Positions 13,301 to 27,490 are shown, counted from the first letter of the stretch. The stretch: DNA of 64,000 nt from Clusia tigrina (GCA_920105625.2 OV050032.1:71839879-71903878), one strand, 5' to 3'. The notes: generated by a model not told the origin, from the letters alone. Numbers and translations: made by a program.

Positions 13301-14693
13301 TAGGACGTACCGTATAGAATTTAGGGCCATTTGAAGTTTTATCAGTGTTTTATTTGGGACTCAAGGGTGGCATAGCTTTGAGCGATAGCTTAAATTGACA
13401 AGAGGCTCGAGTACTTTATTGTTACAAAACTTGAAGGTTTTATGACGCTCCAGTAAAAAGTTACAAGCATTTGTATGTTGCAAATTTTGATAGGTGTAGG
13501 ACGTACCATATAGAAGTTAGGGCCATTTGAAGTTTTATCAGAGTTTGATTTGGGACTCAAGGATAGCAAGCTTTGAGCGATAACTTAAATTGACAAGAGG
13601 CTCGAGTAGTTTATTGTTACAAAATTTCAAGGTTTTATGACGCTCCAGTAAAAACTTACAAGCATTTGTATGTTGCAAACTTTGATAAGTGTAGGACGTA
13701 CCGTATAGAAGTTAGGGCCATTTGAAGTTTTATCAGTGCTTGATTCGGGACTCAAGGGTAGCATAGCTTTGAGCGATAGCTTAAATTGACAAGAGGCTCG
13801 AGTACTATATTGTTACAAAATTTCAAGGTATTATGACGTTCCAGTAAAAAGTTACAAGCATTTGTATGTTGAAAACTTTGATAGGTGTAGGACGTACCGT
13901 ATAGAAGTTAGGGCCATTTGAAGTTTTATCAGTGTTTGATTTGGGACTCAAGGGTAGCATAGCTTTGAGCGATAACTTAAATTGACAAGAGGCTCGAGTT
14001 CTTTATTGTTACAAAATTTCAATGTTTTATGACGCTGCAGTAAAAAGTTACAATCATTTGTATGTTGCAAACTTTGATAGGTGTAGGACGTACCGTATAG
14101 AAGTTAGGGCCATTTGAAGTTTTATCAGTGTTTGATTTGGGACTCAAGGGTAGCATAGCTTTGAGAGATAGCTTAAATTGACAAGAGGCTCGAGTACTTT
14201 ATTGTTACTAAATTTCAAGGTTTTATGACGCTCCAGTAAAAAGTTACAAGCATTTGTATGTTGCAAATGTTGATAGGTGTAGGATGTATCGTATAAAAGT
14301 TAGGGCCATTTGAAGTTTTATCAGTGTTTGATTTGGGACTCAAGGGTAGCATAGCTTTGAGCGATAGCTTAAATTGACAAGAGGCTCGGGTACTATATTG
14401 TTACAAAATTTCAAGGTTTTATGACGCTCCAGTAAAAGGTTACAAGCATTTGTGTCTTGCAAACTTTGATAGGTATAGGATGCACCGTATAGAAGTTAGG
14501 GCCATTTGAAGTTTTATCAGTGTTTGATTTGGGACTCAAGGGTAGCATAGCTTTGAGCGATAACTTAAATTGACAAAAGGCTCGAGTACTTTATTGTTAC
14601 AACATTTCCAGATTTTATGACGCTCCAGTAAAAAGTTACAAGCATTTGTATGTTGCAAACTTTGATAGGTGTAGGACGTACCGTATAGAAGTT
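10384..14693 (+). repeat. 22-monomer HOR unit (4310 bp), modules A-B-C
   Basis: The unit can be split into A (10384-12538, 11 monomers), B (12539-13713, 6 monomers, 1175 bp) and C (13714-14693, 5 monomers). Module borders come from comparison with the next two units. A has the marker GCATTGAGCGATAACTAAC at about 10437; B has GATAACTAACGTTGAC at 12600 and a 1-bp deletion that creates an AAGCTT site at 13568; C has CGGGTACTATATTG near 14388 and AGTAAAAGGTTACAAG at 14431. The borders are drawn at monomer phase and could lie anywhere in the shared sequence. Confidence 0.82.
12539..13713 (+). repeat. Six-monomer module B (1175 bp)
   Basis: This block is present here and at 19984-21158 but absent from the unit 14694-17828, where A is joined directly to C at about 16849. 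It explains the difference between the 4310-bp and 3135-bp HOR units exactly (4310 - 3135 = 1175). Markers are GACAAGGGGGTCGAG at 13005, GTGTAGTACGTACC near 13101, GCATATGTATGTTC near 13271 and AGCAAGCTTTGAG at 13566. Partial copies are amplified again after 21480. Confidence 0.82.
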
Positions 14694-17600
14694 AGGGCCA
14701 TTTGAAGTTTTATCAGTGTTTGATTTGGGACTCAAGGATAGCATAGCATTGAGCGATAACTAACATTGACAAGAGGCTCGAGTACTTTATTGTTACAAAA
14801 TTTCAAGGTTTTATGACGCTCCAGTAAAAACTTACAAGCATTTGTATGTTGCAAACTTTGATAGATGTAGGACGTACCGTTTAGAAGTTAGGGCCATTTG
14901 AAGTTTTATCAGTGCTTGATTTGGGACTCAAGGATAGTATAGCTTTGAGCGATAGCTTAAATTGACAAGAGGCTCGAGTTCTTTATTGTTACAAAATTTC
15001 AATGTTTTATGACGCTGCAGTAAAAAGTTACATGCATTTATATGTTGCAAACTTCGATAGGTGTAGGACGTACCGTATAGAAGTTAGGGCCAGTTGAAGT
15101 TTTATCAGTGTTTGATTTGGGACTCAAGGGTAGCATAGCTTTGAGCGATAGCTTAAATTGACAAGAGGCTTGAGTACTTTATTGTTACAAAATTTCAAGG
15201 TTTTATGACGCTCCAGTAAAAAGTTAGAAGCATTTGTATGTTGCAAACTTTGATAGGTGTAGGACGTACCGTATAAAAGTTAGGGCCATTTGAAGTTTTA
15301 TCAGTGTTTGATTTGGGACTCAAGGGTAGCATAGCTTTGAGCGATAACTTAAATTGACAAGAGGCTCGAGTACTTTATTGTTACAAAACTTGAAGGTTTT
15401 ATGACGCTCCAGTAAAAAGTTACAAGCATTTGTATGTTGCAAACTTTGATAGGTGTAGGACGTACCGTATAGAAGTTAGGGCCATTTGAAGTTTTATCAG
15501 TGCTTGATTCGGGACTCAAGGGTAGCATAGCTTTGAGCGATAGCTTAAATTAACAAGAGGCTCGAGTACTATATTGTTACAAATTTCAAGGTATTATGAC
15601 GTTCCAGTAAAAAGTTACAAGCATTTGTATGTTGAAAACTTTGATAGGTGTAGGACGTACCGTATAGAAGTTAGGGCCATTTGAAGTTTTATCAGTGTTT
15701 GATTTGGGACTCAAGGGTAGCATAGCTTTGAGCGATACCTTAAATTGACAAGAGGGTCGAGTACTTTATTGTTACAAAATTTCAAGGTATTATGACGTTC
15801 CAGAAAAAACTTACAAGCATTTGTATGTTGAAAACTTTGATAGGTATAGGACGTACCGTATAGAAGTTAGGGCCATTTGAGGTTTTATCAGTGTTTGATT
15901 TGAGACTCAAGGGTAGCATAGCTTTGAGCGATAGCTTAAATTGACAAAAGGCTCGAGTACTATATTGTTACAAAATTTCAATGTATTATGACGTGCCAGT
16001 AAAAAGTTACAAGCATTTGTATGTTGAAAACTTTGATAGGTGTAGGACGTACCGTATAGAAGTTAGGGCCATTTGAAGTTTTATCAGTGTTTGATTTGGG
16101 ACTCAAGGGTAGCATAGCTTTGAGCAATAGCTTAAATTGACAAGAGGGTCGAGTACTTTATTGTTACAAAATTTCAAGATTTTATGACGCTCCAGTAAAA
16201 AGTTACAAACATTTGTATGTTGCAAACTTTGATAGGTGTAGGACGTATCGTATAGAAGTTAGGGCCATTTGAAGTTTTATCAGTGTTTGATTTGGGACTC
16301 AAGAGTAGCATAGCTTTGAGAGATAGCTTAAATTGACAAAAGGCTCGAGTACTTTATTGTTACAACATTTCCAGATTTTATGACGCTCCAGTAAAAAGTT
16401 ACTAGCATTTGTATGTTGCAAACTTTGATAGGTGGAGGACGTACCGTATAGAAGTTAGGGTCATTTGAAGTTTTATCAGTGTTTGATTTGGGACTCAAGG
16501 GTAGCATAGCTTTGACCGATAGCTTAAATTGACAAGAGGCTCGAGTACTTTATTGTTACAAAATTTCAAGGTTTTATGACGCTCCAGTAAAAAGTTAGAA
16601 GCATTTGTATGTTGCAAACTTTGATAGGTGTAGGATGTACCGTATAAAAGCTAGGGCCATTTGAAGTTTTATCAGTGTTTGATTTGGGACTCAAGGGTAG
16701 CATAGCTTTGAGCGATAGCTTAAATTGACAAGAGGCTCGAGTACTTTATTGTTACAAAACTTGAAGGTTTTATGACGCTCCAGTAAAAACTTACAAGCAT
16801 TTGTATGTTGCAAACTTTGATAAGTGTAGGACGTACCGTATAGAAGTTAGGGCCATTTGAAGTTTTATCAGTGCTTGATTCGGGACTCAAGGGTAGCATA
16901 GCTTTGAGCGATAGCTTAAATTGACAAGAGGCTCGAGTACTATATTGTTACAAAATTTCAAGGTATTATGACGTTCCAGTAAAAAGTTACAAGCATTTGT
17001 ATGTTGAAAACTTTGATAGGTGTAGGACGTACCGTATAGAAGTTAGGGCCATTTGAAGTTTTATCAGTGTTTGATTTGGGACTCAAGGGTAGCATAGCTT
17101 TGAGCGATAACTTAAATTGACAAGAGGCTCGAGTTCTTTATTGTTACAAAATTTCAATGTTTTATGACGCTGCAGTAAAAAGTTACAATCATTTGTATGT
17201 TGCAAACTTTGATAGGTGTAGGACGTACCGTATAGAAGTTAGGGCCATTTGAAGTTTTATCAGTGTTTGATTTGGGACTCAAGGGTAGCATAGCTTTGAG
17301 AGATAGCTTAAATTGACAAGAGGCTCGAGTACTTTATTGTTACTAAATTTCAAGGTTTTATGACGCTCCAGTAAAAAGTTACAAGCATTTGTATGTTGCA
17401 AATGTTGATAGGTGTAGGATGTATCGTATAAAAGTTAGGGCCATTTGAAGTTTTATCAGTGTTTGATTTGGGACTCAAGGGTAGCATAGCTTTGAGCGAT
17501 AGCTTAAATTGACAAGAGGCTCGGGTACTATATTGTTACAAAATTTCAAGGTTTTATGACGCTCCAGTAAAAGGTTACAAGCATTTGTGTCTTGCAAACT

Positions 17601-17828
17601 TTGATAGGTATAGGATGCACCGTATAGAAGTTAGGGCCATTTGAAGTTTTATCAGTGTTTGATTTGGGACTCAAGGGTAGCATAGCTTTGAGCGATAACT
17701 TAAATTGACAAAAGGCTCGAGTACTTTATTGTTACAACATTTCCAGATTTTATGACGCTCCAGTATAAAGTTACAAGCATTTGTGTGTTGCAAACTTTGA
17801 TAGGTGTAGGACGTACCGTATAGAAGTT
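14694..17828 (+). repeat. 16-monomer HOR unit (3135 bp), modules A-C only
   Basis: This unit matches 10384-12538 with offset 4310, then switches at about 16849 to match 13714-14693 with offset 3135. Module B is therefore missing. The switch falls in a region shared by both neighbours (TTTGATAAGTGTAGG at 13681 and 16816). Rare shared variants such as GCTTGATTCGGG, the short GTTACAAATTTC at 15576 and GCCAGTTGAAG confirm the alignment. Confidence 0.82.
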
Positions 17829-20800
17829 AGGGCCATTTGAAGTTTTATCAGTGTTTGATTTGGGACTCAAGGATAGCATAGCATTGAGCGATAACTAACA
17901 TTGACAAGAGGCTCGAGTACTTTATTGTTACAAAATTTCAAGGTTTTATGACGCTCCAGTAAAAACTTACAAGCATTTGTATGTTGCAAACTTTGATAGA
18001 TGTAGGACGTACCGTTTAGAAGTTAGGGCCATTTGAAGTTTTATCAGTGCTTGATTTGGGACTCAAGGATAGTATAGCTTTGAGCGATAGCTTAAATTGA
18101 CAAGAGGCTCGAGTTCTTTATTGTTACAAAATTTCAATGTTTTATGACGCTGCAGTAAAAAGTTACATGCATTTATATGTTGCAAACTTCGATAGGTGTA
18201 GGACGTACCGTATAGAAGTTAGGGCCAGTTGAAGTTTTATCAGTGTTTGATTTGGGACTCAAGGGTAGCATAGCTTTGAGCGATAGCTTAAATTGACAAG
18301 AGGCTTGAGTACTTTATTGTTACAAAATTTCAAGGTTTTAGGACGCTCCAGTAAAAAGTTAGAAGCATTTGTATGTTGCAAACTTTGATAGGTGTAGGAC
18401 GTACCGTATAAAAGTTAGGGCCATTTGAAGTTTTATCAGTGTTTGATTTGGGACTCAAGGGTAGCATAGCTTTGAGCGATAGCTTAAATTGACAAGAGGC
18501 TCGAGTACTTTATTGTTACAAAACTTGAAGGTTTTATGACGCTCCAGTAAAAAGTTACAAGCATTTGTATGTTGCAAACTTTGATAGGTGTAGGACGTAC
18601 CGTATAGAAGTTAGGGCCATTTGAAGTTTTATCAGTGCTTGATTCGGGACTCAAGGGTAGCATAGCTTTGAGCGATAGCTTAAATTAACAAGAGGCTCGA
18701 GTACTATATTGTTACAAATTTCAAGGTATTATGACGTTCCAGTAAAAAGTTACAAGCATTTGTATGTTGAAAACTTTGATAGGTGTAGGACGTACCGTAT
18801 AGAAGTTAGGGCCATTTGAAGTTTTATCAGTGTTTGATTTGGGACTCAAGGGTAGCATAGCTTTGAGCGATAGCTTAAATTGACAAGAGGGTCGAGTACT
18901 TTATTGTTACAAAATTTCAAGGTATTATGACGTTCCAGAAAAAACTTACAAGCATTTGTATGTTGAAAACTTTGATAGGTATAGGACGTACCGTATAGAA
19001 GTTAGGGCCATTTGAGGTTTTATCAGTGTTTGATTTGAGACTCAAGGGTAGCATAGCTTTGAGCGATAGCTTAAATTGACAAAAGGCTCGAGTACTATAT
19101 TGTTACAAAATTTCAATGTATTATGACGTGCCAGTAAAAAGTTACAAGCATTTGTATGTTGAAAACTTTGATAGGTGTAGGACGTACCGTATAGAAGTTA
19201 GGGCCATTTGAAGTTTTATCAGTGTTTGATTTGGGACTCAAGGGTAGCATAGCTTTGAGCAATAGCTTAAATTGACAAGAGGGTCGAGTACTTTATTGTT
19301 ACAAAATTTCAAGATTTTATGACGCTCCAGTAAAAAGTTACAAACATTTGTATGTTGCAAACTTTGATAGGTGTAGGACGTATCGTATAGAAGTTAGGGC
19401 CATTTGAAGTTTTATCAGTGTTTGATTTGGGACTCAAGAGTAGCATAGCTTTGAGAGATAGCTTAAATTGACAAAAGGCTCGAGTACTTTATTGTTACAA
19501 CATTTCCAGATTTTATGACGCTCCAGTAAAAAGTTACTAGCATTTGTATGTTGCAAACTTTGATAGGTGGAGGACGTACCGTATAGAAGTTAGGGTCATT
19601 TGAAGTTTTATCAGTGTTTGATTTGGGACTCAAGGGTAGCATAGCTTTGACCGATAGCTTAAATTGACAAGAGGCTCGAGTACTTTATTGTTACAAAATT
19701 TCAAGGTTTTATGACGCTCCAGTAAAAAGTTAGAAGCATTTGTATGTTGCAAACTTTGATAGGTGTAGGATGTACCGTATAAAAGCTAGGGCCATTTGAA
19801 GTTTTATCAGTGTTTGATTTGGGACTCAAGGGTAGCATAGCTTTGAGCGATAGCTTAAATTGACAAGAGGCTCGAGTACTTTATTGTTACAAAACTTGAA
19901 GGTTTTATGACGCTCCAGTAAAAACTTACAAGCATTTGTATGTTGCAAACTTTGATAGGTGTAGGACGTACCGTATAGAAGTTAGGGCCATTTGAAGTTT
20001 TATCAGTGTTTGATTTGGAACTCAAGGATAGCATAGCTTTGAGCGATAACTAACGTTGACAAGAGGCTCGAGTACTTTATTGTTACAAAATTTCAAGGTT
20101 TTATGACGCTCCAGTAAAAACTTACAAGCATTTGTATGTTGCAAACTTTGATAGATGTAGGACGTACCGTTTAGAAGTTAGGGCCATTTGAAGTTTTATC
20201 AGTGCTTGATTTGGGACTCAAGGGTAGCATAGCTTTGAGCGATAGCTTAAATTGACAAGAGGCTCGAGTACTATATTGTTACAAAGTTTCAATGTATTAT
20301 GACGTTCCAGTAAAAAGTTACAAGCATTTGTATGTTGAAAACTTTGATAGGTGTAGGACGTACCGTATAGAAGTTAGGGCCATTTGAAGTTTTATCAGTG
20401 TTTGATTTGGGACTCAAGGGTAGCATAGCTTTGAGCGATAGCTTAAATTGACAAGGGGGTCGAGTACTTTATTGTTACAAAATTTCAAGATTTTATGACG
20501 CTCCAGTAAAAAGTTACAAACATTTGTATGCTGCAAACTTTGATAGGTGTAGTACGTACCGTATAGAAGTTAGGGCCATTTGAAGTTTTATCAGTGTTTG
20601 ATTTGGGACTCAAGGGTAGCATAGCTTTGAGCGATAGCTTAAATTGACAAGAGGCTCGAGTACTTTATTGTTACAAAATTTCAAGATTTTATGACGCTCC
20701 AGCAAAAAGTTACTAGCATATGTATGTTCGAAATTTTGATAGGTGTAGCACGTACCGTATAGAATTTAGGGCCATTTGAAGTTTTATCAGTGTTTTATTT

Positions 20801-21480
20801 GGGACTCAAGGGTGGCATAGCTTTGAGCGATAGCTTAAATTGACAAGAGGCTCGAGTACTTTATTGTTACAAAACTTGAAGGTTTTATGACGCTCCAGTA
20901 AAAAGTTACAAGCATTTGTATGTTGCAAATTTTGATATGTGTAGGACGTACCATATAGAAGTTAGGGCCATTTGAAGTTTTATCAGAGTTTGATTTGGGA
21001 CTCAAGGATAGCAAGCTTTGAGCGATAACTTAAATTGACAAGAAGCTCGAGTAGTTTATTGTTACAAAATTTCAAGGTTTTATGACGCTCCAGTAAAAAC
21101 TTACAAGCATTTGTATGTTGCAAACTTTGATAAGTGTAGGACGTACCGTATAGAAGTTAGGGCCATTTGAAGTTTTATCAGTGCTTGATTCGGGACTCAA
21201 GGGTAGCATAGCTTTGAGCGATAGCTTAAATTGACAAGAGGCTCGAGTACTATATTGTTACAAAATTTCAAGGTATTATGACGTTCCAGTAAAAAGTTAC
21301 AAGCATTTGTATGTTGAAAACTTTGATAGGTGTAGGACGTACCGTATAGAAGTTAGGGCCATTTGAAGTTTTATCAGTGTTTGATTTGGGACTCAAGGGT
21401 AGCATAGCTTTGAGCGATAACTTAAATTGACAAGAGGCTCGAGTTCTTTATTGTTACAAAATTTCAATGTTTTATGACGC
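17829..21480 (+). repeat. Partial 22-monomer HOR unit (A-B-part of C)
   Basis: The unit is collinear with 10384 to about 14035 at constant offset 7445 (4310 + 3135). Module A covers 17829-19983, B covers 19984-21158 and C starts at 21159. The match breaks near 21480, where the sequence switches from C back into B-type monomers. The marker GATAACTAACATTGAC at 17890 corresponds to 14755 and 10445. Confidence 0.82.
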
Positions 21481-22649
21481 TCCAGCAAAAAGTTACAAGC
21501 ATTTGTATGTTGCAAACTTTGATAAGTGTAGGACGTACCGTATAGAAGTTAGGGCCATTTGAAGTTTTATCAGTGTTTGATTTGGGACTCAAGGGTAGCA
21601 TAGCTTTGAGCGATAGCTTAAATTGACAAGGGGGTCGAGTACTTTATTGTTACAAAATTTCAAGATTTTATGACGCTCCAGTAAAAAGTTACAAACATTT
21701 GTATGCTGCAAACTTTGATAGGTGTAGTACGTACCGTATAGAAGTTAGGGCCATTTGAAGTTTTATCAGTGTTTGATTTGGGACTCAAGGGTAGCATAGC
21801 TTTGAGCGATAGCTTAAATTGACAAGAGGCTCGAGTACTTTATTGTTACAAAATTTCAAGATTTTATGACGCTCCAGCAAAAAGTTACTAGCATATGTAT
21901 GTTCGAAATTTTGATAGGTGTAGCACGTACCGTATAGAATTTAGGGCCATTTGAAGTTTTATCAGTGTTTTATTTGGGACTCAAGGGTGGCATAGCTTTG
22001 AGCGATAGCTTAAATTGACAAGAGGCTCGAGTACTTTATTGTTACAAAACTTGAAGGTTTTATGACGCTCCAGTAAAAAGTTACAAGCATTTGTATGTTG
22101 CAAATTTTGATATGTGTAGGACGTACCATATAGAAGTTAGGGCCATTTGAAGTTTTATCAGAGTTTGATTTGGGACTCAAGGATAGCAAGCTTTGAGCGA
22201 TAACTTAAATTGACAAGAAGCTCGAGTAGTTTATTGTTACAAAATTTCAAGGTTTTATGACGCTCCAGTAAAAACTTACAAGCATTTGTATGTTGCAAAC
22301 TTTGATAAGTGTAGGACGTACCGTATAGAAGTTAGGGCCATTTGAAGTTTTATCAGTGCTTGATTCGGGACTCAAGGGTAGCATAGCTTTGAGCGATAGC
22401 TTAAATTGACAAGAGGCTCGAGTACTATATTGTTACAAAGTTTCAATGTATTATGACGTTCCAGTAAAAAGTTACAAGCATTTGTATGTTGAAAACTTTG
22501 ATAGGTGTAGGACGTACCGTATAGAAGTTAGGGCCATTTGAAGTTTTATCAGTGTTTGATTTGGGACTCAAGGGTAGCATAGCTTTGAGCGATAGCTTAA
22601 ATTGACAAGGGGGTCGAGTACTTTATTGTTACATAATTTCAAGATTTTA
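21480..22649 (+). repeat. Re-amplified module B monomers (1175- and 979-bp steps)
   Basis: Module-B markers recur in quick succession. GACAAGGGGGTCGAG lies at 20450, 21625 and 22604, and the AAGCTT-creating deletion lies at 21013, 22188, 23167 and 28008. The steps are 1175 (6 monomers), 979 (5 monomers) and 4841. B has thus been copied again after the 22-mer/16-mer units formed, and its last copies run into the next domain. Confidence 0.8.
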
Positions 22650-25600
22650 TGACGCTCCAGTAAAAAGTTACAAACATTTGTATGCTGCAAACTTTGATAG
22701 GTGTAGTACGTACCGTATAGAAGTTAGGGCCATTTGAAGTTTTATCAGTGTTTGATTTGGGACTCAAGGGTAGCATAGCTTTGAGCGATAGCTTAAATTG
22801 ACAAGAGGCTCGAGTACTTTATTGTTACAAAATTTCAAGATTTTATGACGCTCCAGCAAAAAGTTACTAGCATATGTATGTTCGAAATTTTGATAGGTGT
22901 AGCACGTACCGTATAGAATTTAGGGCCATTTGAAGTTTTATCAGTGTTTTATTTGGGACTCAAGGGTGGCATAGCTTTGAGCGATAGCTTAAATTGACAA
23001 GAGGCTCGAGTACTTTATTGTTACAAAACTTCAAGGTTTTATGACGCTCCAGTAAAAAGTTACAAGCATTTGTATGTTGCAAATTTTGATATGTGTAGGA
23101 CGTACCATATAGAAGTTAGGGCCATTTGAAGTTTTATCAGAGTTTGATTTGGGACTCAAGGATAGCAAGCTTTGAGCGATAACTTAAATTGACAAGAAGC
23201 TCGAGTAGTTTATTGTTACAAAATTTCAAGGTTTTATGACGCTCCAGTAAAAACTTACAAGCATTTGTATGTTGCAAACTTTGATAAGTGTAGGACGTAC
23301 CGTATAGAAGTTAGGGCCATTTGAAGTTTTATCAGTGCTTGATTCGGGACTCAAGGGTAGCATAGCTTTGAGCGATAGCTTAAATTGACAAGAGGCTCGA
23401 GTACTATATTGTTACAAAATTTCAAGGTATTATGACGTTCCAGTAAAAAGTTACAATCATTTGTATGTTGCAAACTTTGATAGGTGTAGGACGTACCGTA
23501 TAGAAGTTAGGGCCATTTGAAGTTTTATCAGTGTTTGATTTGGGACTCAAGGGTAGCATAGCTTTGAGCGATAGCTTAAATTGACAAGAGGCTCGAGTAC
23601 TTTATTGTTACTAAATTTCAAGGTTTTATGACGCTCCAGTAAAAAGTTACAAGCATTTGTATGTTGCAAATGTTGATAGGTGTAGGATGTATCGTATAAA
23701 AGTTAGGGCCATTTGAAGTTTTATCAGTGTTTGATTTGGGACTCAAGGGTAGCATAGCTTTGAGCGATAGCTTAAATTGACAAGAGGCTCGGGTACTATA
23801 TTGTTACAAAATTTCAAGGTTTTATGACGCTCCAGTAAAAAGTTAAAAGCATTTGTATATTGCAAACTTTGATAGGTGTAGGACGTACCGTATAGAAGTT
23901 AGGGCCATTTGAAGTTTAATCAGTGTTTGATTTGGGATTCAAGGGTAGCATAGCTTTGAGCGATAGCTTAAATTGACAAGAGGCTCGAGTACTTTATTGT
24001 TACAAAATTTCAAGGTTTTATGACGCTCCAGTAAAAGGTTACAAGCATTTGTGTCTTGCAAACTTTGATAGGTATAGGATGCACCGTATAGAAGTTAGGG
24101 CCATTTGAAGTTTTATCAGTGTTTGATTTGGGACTCAAGGGTAGCATAGCTTTGAGCGATAGCTTAAATTGAAAAGAGGCTCGAGTACTTAATTGTTACA
24201 AAATTTCTAGGTTTTATGACGCTCCAGTAAAAAGTTACAAGCATTTGTATGTTGCAAACTTTGATAGGTGTAAGAAGCACCGTAAAGAAGCTAAAGCCAT
24301 TTGAAGTTTTATCAGTGTTTGATTTGGGACTCAAGGGTAGCATAGCTTTGAGCGATAACTTAAATTGACAAGAGGCTCGAGTACTTTATTGTTACAAATT
24401 TTCAAGATTTTATTACGCTCCAGTAAAAAGTTACAAGCATTTGTATGTTGCAAACTTTGATAGGTGTAGGACGTACCGTATAGAAGTTAGCGCCATTTTA
24501 AGCTTTATCAGTGGTTGATTTGCGACTCAAGGCTAGCATAGCTTTGAGCGATAGCTTAAATTGACAAGAGGGTCGAAAATTTATTGTTACAAAATTTCAA
24601 GGTTTCATGACGCTCCAGTAAAAAGTTACAAGCATTTGTATGTTACAATCTTTGGTAGTTGTAGGACGTACCGTATATAAGTTAGGGCCATTTGAAGTTT
24701 TATCAGTGTTTGATTTGGGACTCAAGGATAGCATAGCTTTGAGCGATAGCTTAAATTGACAAGAGGCTCGAGTACTTTATTGTTACAAAATTTCAAGGTT
24801 TTATGACGCTCCAGTAAAAAGTTACAAGCATTTGTATGTTGCAAACATTGATAGGTGTAGGACGTACCGTAGAGAAGTTAGGGCCATTTGATATTTTATC
24901 AGTGTTTCATTTGGGACTCAAGGTTAGCATAGCTTTGAACGATAGCTTAAATTGACAAGAGGCTCGAGTACTATATTGTTATAAAATTTCAAGGTTTTTT
25001 GACGCTCCAGTAAAAAGTTACAAGCATTTGTATGTTGAAAACTTTGATAGGTGTAGGACGTACCGTATAGAAGTTAGGGCGATTTGAAGTCTTATCAGTG
25101 TTAGATTTGGGACTCAAGGGTAGCCTAGCTTTGAGCTATAGCTTAAATTGACAAGAGGCTCGAGTACTTTATTGTTACAAAATTTCAAGGTTTTATGACG
25201 CTCCAGTAAAAAGTTACAAGCATTTGTATGTTGCAAACTTTGATAGGTGTAGGACATACCGTATAAAAGTTAGGGCCATTTGAAGTTTTATCAGTGTTTG
25301 ATTTTGGACTCAAGGGTAGCATAGCTTTTAGCGATAGCTTAAATTGACAAGAGGCTCGAGTACTTTATTGTTACAAAATTTCAAGGTTTTATGACGGTCC
25401 AGCAAAAAGTTACGAGCATTTGTATGTTGTAAACTTTGATAGGTGTAGGACGTACCGTATATAAGTTAGGGCCATTTGATGTTTTATCAGTGTTTCATTT
25501 GGGACTCAAGGGTAGCATAGCTTTGATCGATAGCTTAAATTGACAAGAGGCTCGAGTACTTTATTGTTACAAAATTTCCAGGTTTTAGGACGCTCCAGTA

Positions 25601-27490
25601 AAAAGTTACGAGCATTTGTATGTTGTAAACTTTGATAAGTGTAGGACGTACCGTATAGAAGTTAGGGCCATTTGAAGCTTTATCAGTGGTTGATTTGCGA
25701 CTCAAGGCTAGCATAGCTTTGAGCGATAGCTTAAATTGACAAGAGGGTCGAAAATTTATTGTTACAAAATTTCAAGGTTTCATGACGCTCCAGTAAAAAG
25801 TTACAAGCATTTGTATGTTACAAACTTTGGTAGTTGTAGGACGTACCGTATAGAAGTTAGGGCCATTTGAAGTTTTATCAGTGTTTGATTTGGGACTCAA
25901 GGATAGCATAGCTTTGAGCGATAGCTTAAATTGACAAGAGGCTCGAGTACTTTATTGTTACAAAATTTCAAGGTTTTATGACGCTCCAGTAAAAAGCTAC
26001 AAGCATTTGTATGTTGCAAACTTTGATAGGTGTAGGACGCACCGTATATAAGTTAGGGCCATTTGATGTTTTATCAGTGTTTCATTTGGGACTCAAGGGT
26101 AGCATAGCTTTGATCGATAACTTAAATTGACAAGAGGCTCGAGTACTTTATTGTTACAAAATATCAAGGTTTTATGCCGCTACAGTAAAAAGTTGCAAGC
26201 ATTTGTATGTTGCAAACTTTGATAGGTGTAGAACGTACCGTATAGAAGTTAGGGCCATTTGAAGCTTTATCAGTGGTTGATTTGCGACTCAAGGGGAGCA
26301 TAGCTTTGAGCGAAAGCTTAAATTGACAAGAGGCTCGAAAATTTATTGTTACAAAATTTCAAGGTTTTATGACGCTCCAGTAAAAAGTTACAAGCATTTG
26401 TATGTTGCAAACTTTGATAGGTGTAGGACGTACCGTATAGAAGTTAGGGCCATTTGAAGTTTTATCAGTGTTTGATTTGGGACTCAAGGGTAGCATAGCT
26501 TTGAGCGATAACTTAAATTGACAAGAAGCTCGAGTACTTTATTGTTACAAAATTTCAAGGTTTTATGACGCTCCAGTAAAAAGTTACAAGCATTTGTATG
26601 TTGCAAACTTTGATAGGTGTAGGACGTACCGTATAGAAGTTAGGGCCATTTGATATTTTATCAGTGTTTGATTTGGGAATTAAATGTAGCATAGCTTTGA
26701 GCGATAGCTTAAATTGACAAGAGGCTCGAGAACTATATTGTTACAAAATTTCAAGGTTTTATGACGCTCCAGTAAAAAGTTACAAGCATTTGTATGTTGC
26801 AAACTTTGATAGGTGTAGGACGTACCGTATAGAAGTTAGGGCCATTTTAAGTCTTATCAGTGTTTGATTTGGGACTCAAGGGTAGCATAGCTTTGAGCGA
26901 TAGCTTAAATTGACAAGAGGCTCGAGTACTTTATTCTTACAAAATTTCAAGGTTTTATGACGCTCCAGTAAAAAGTTACAAGCATTTGTATGTTGAAAAC
27001 TTTGATAGGTGTAGGACGCACCGTATAGAAGTTAGGGCCAGTTGAAGTTCTATCAGTGTTTAATTTGGGACTCAAGGGTAGCATAGCTTTGAGCTACAGC
27101 TTAAATTGACAAGAGGCTCGAGTACTTTATTGTTACAAAATTTCAAGGTTTTATGACGGTCCAGTAAAAAGTTACAAGCCATTTGATGTTTTATCGGTGT
27201 TTCTTTTGGGACTCAAGGGTAGCATAGCTTTGAGCGATAACTTAAATTGACAAGAGGCTCGAGTACTTTATTGTTACAAAATTTCAAGGTTTTATGACGC
27301 TCCAGTAAAAAGTTACAAGCATTTGTATGTTGCAAACTTTGATAGGTATAGGACGTACCGTATAGAAGTTAGGGCCATTTGATGTTTTATCAGTGTTTGA
27401 TTTGGGACTCAAGGGTAGCATAGCTTTGAGCGATAGCTTAAATTGACAAGAGGCTCGAGTACTTTATTGTTACAAAATTTCAAGTTTTTA
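22650..27490 (+). repeat. 25-unit HOR, 4841 bp, first copy
   Basis: The left border lies between about 22644 and 22670: upstream of it 22606 reads GGGGGTCGAG while the corresponding part of the next copy reads GAGGCTCGAG. The block holds 24 roughly full monomers plus one truncated 141-bp unit (27120-27260). It includes several 1-bp-short monomers with TCGAAAATTTATTG in place of TCGAGTACTTTATTG. It begins with module-B monomers, then moves to variants not seen further left, such as GGCTAGCATAG, GGTAGTTGTAGG and TATATAAGTTAGG. Confidence 0.9.
27120..27260 (+). repeat. Truncated 141-bp monomer (55-bp deletion)
   Basis: The distance between successive GAGTAC landmarks is 141 bp instead of 196. 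The sequence runs from ACAAGC straight into CATTTGATG, so the end of one monomer and the first five bases of the next are lost. Both parental sites contain CATTTG, which suggests a microhomology or slippage deletion. Confidence 0.92.
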
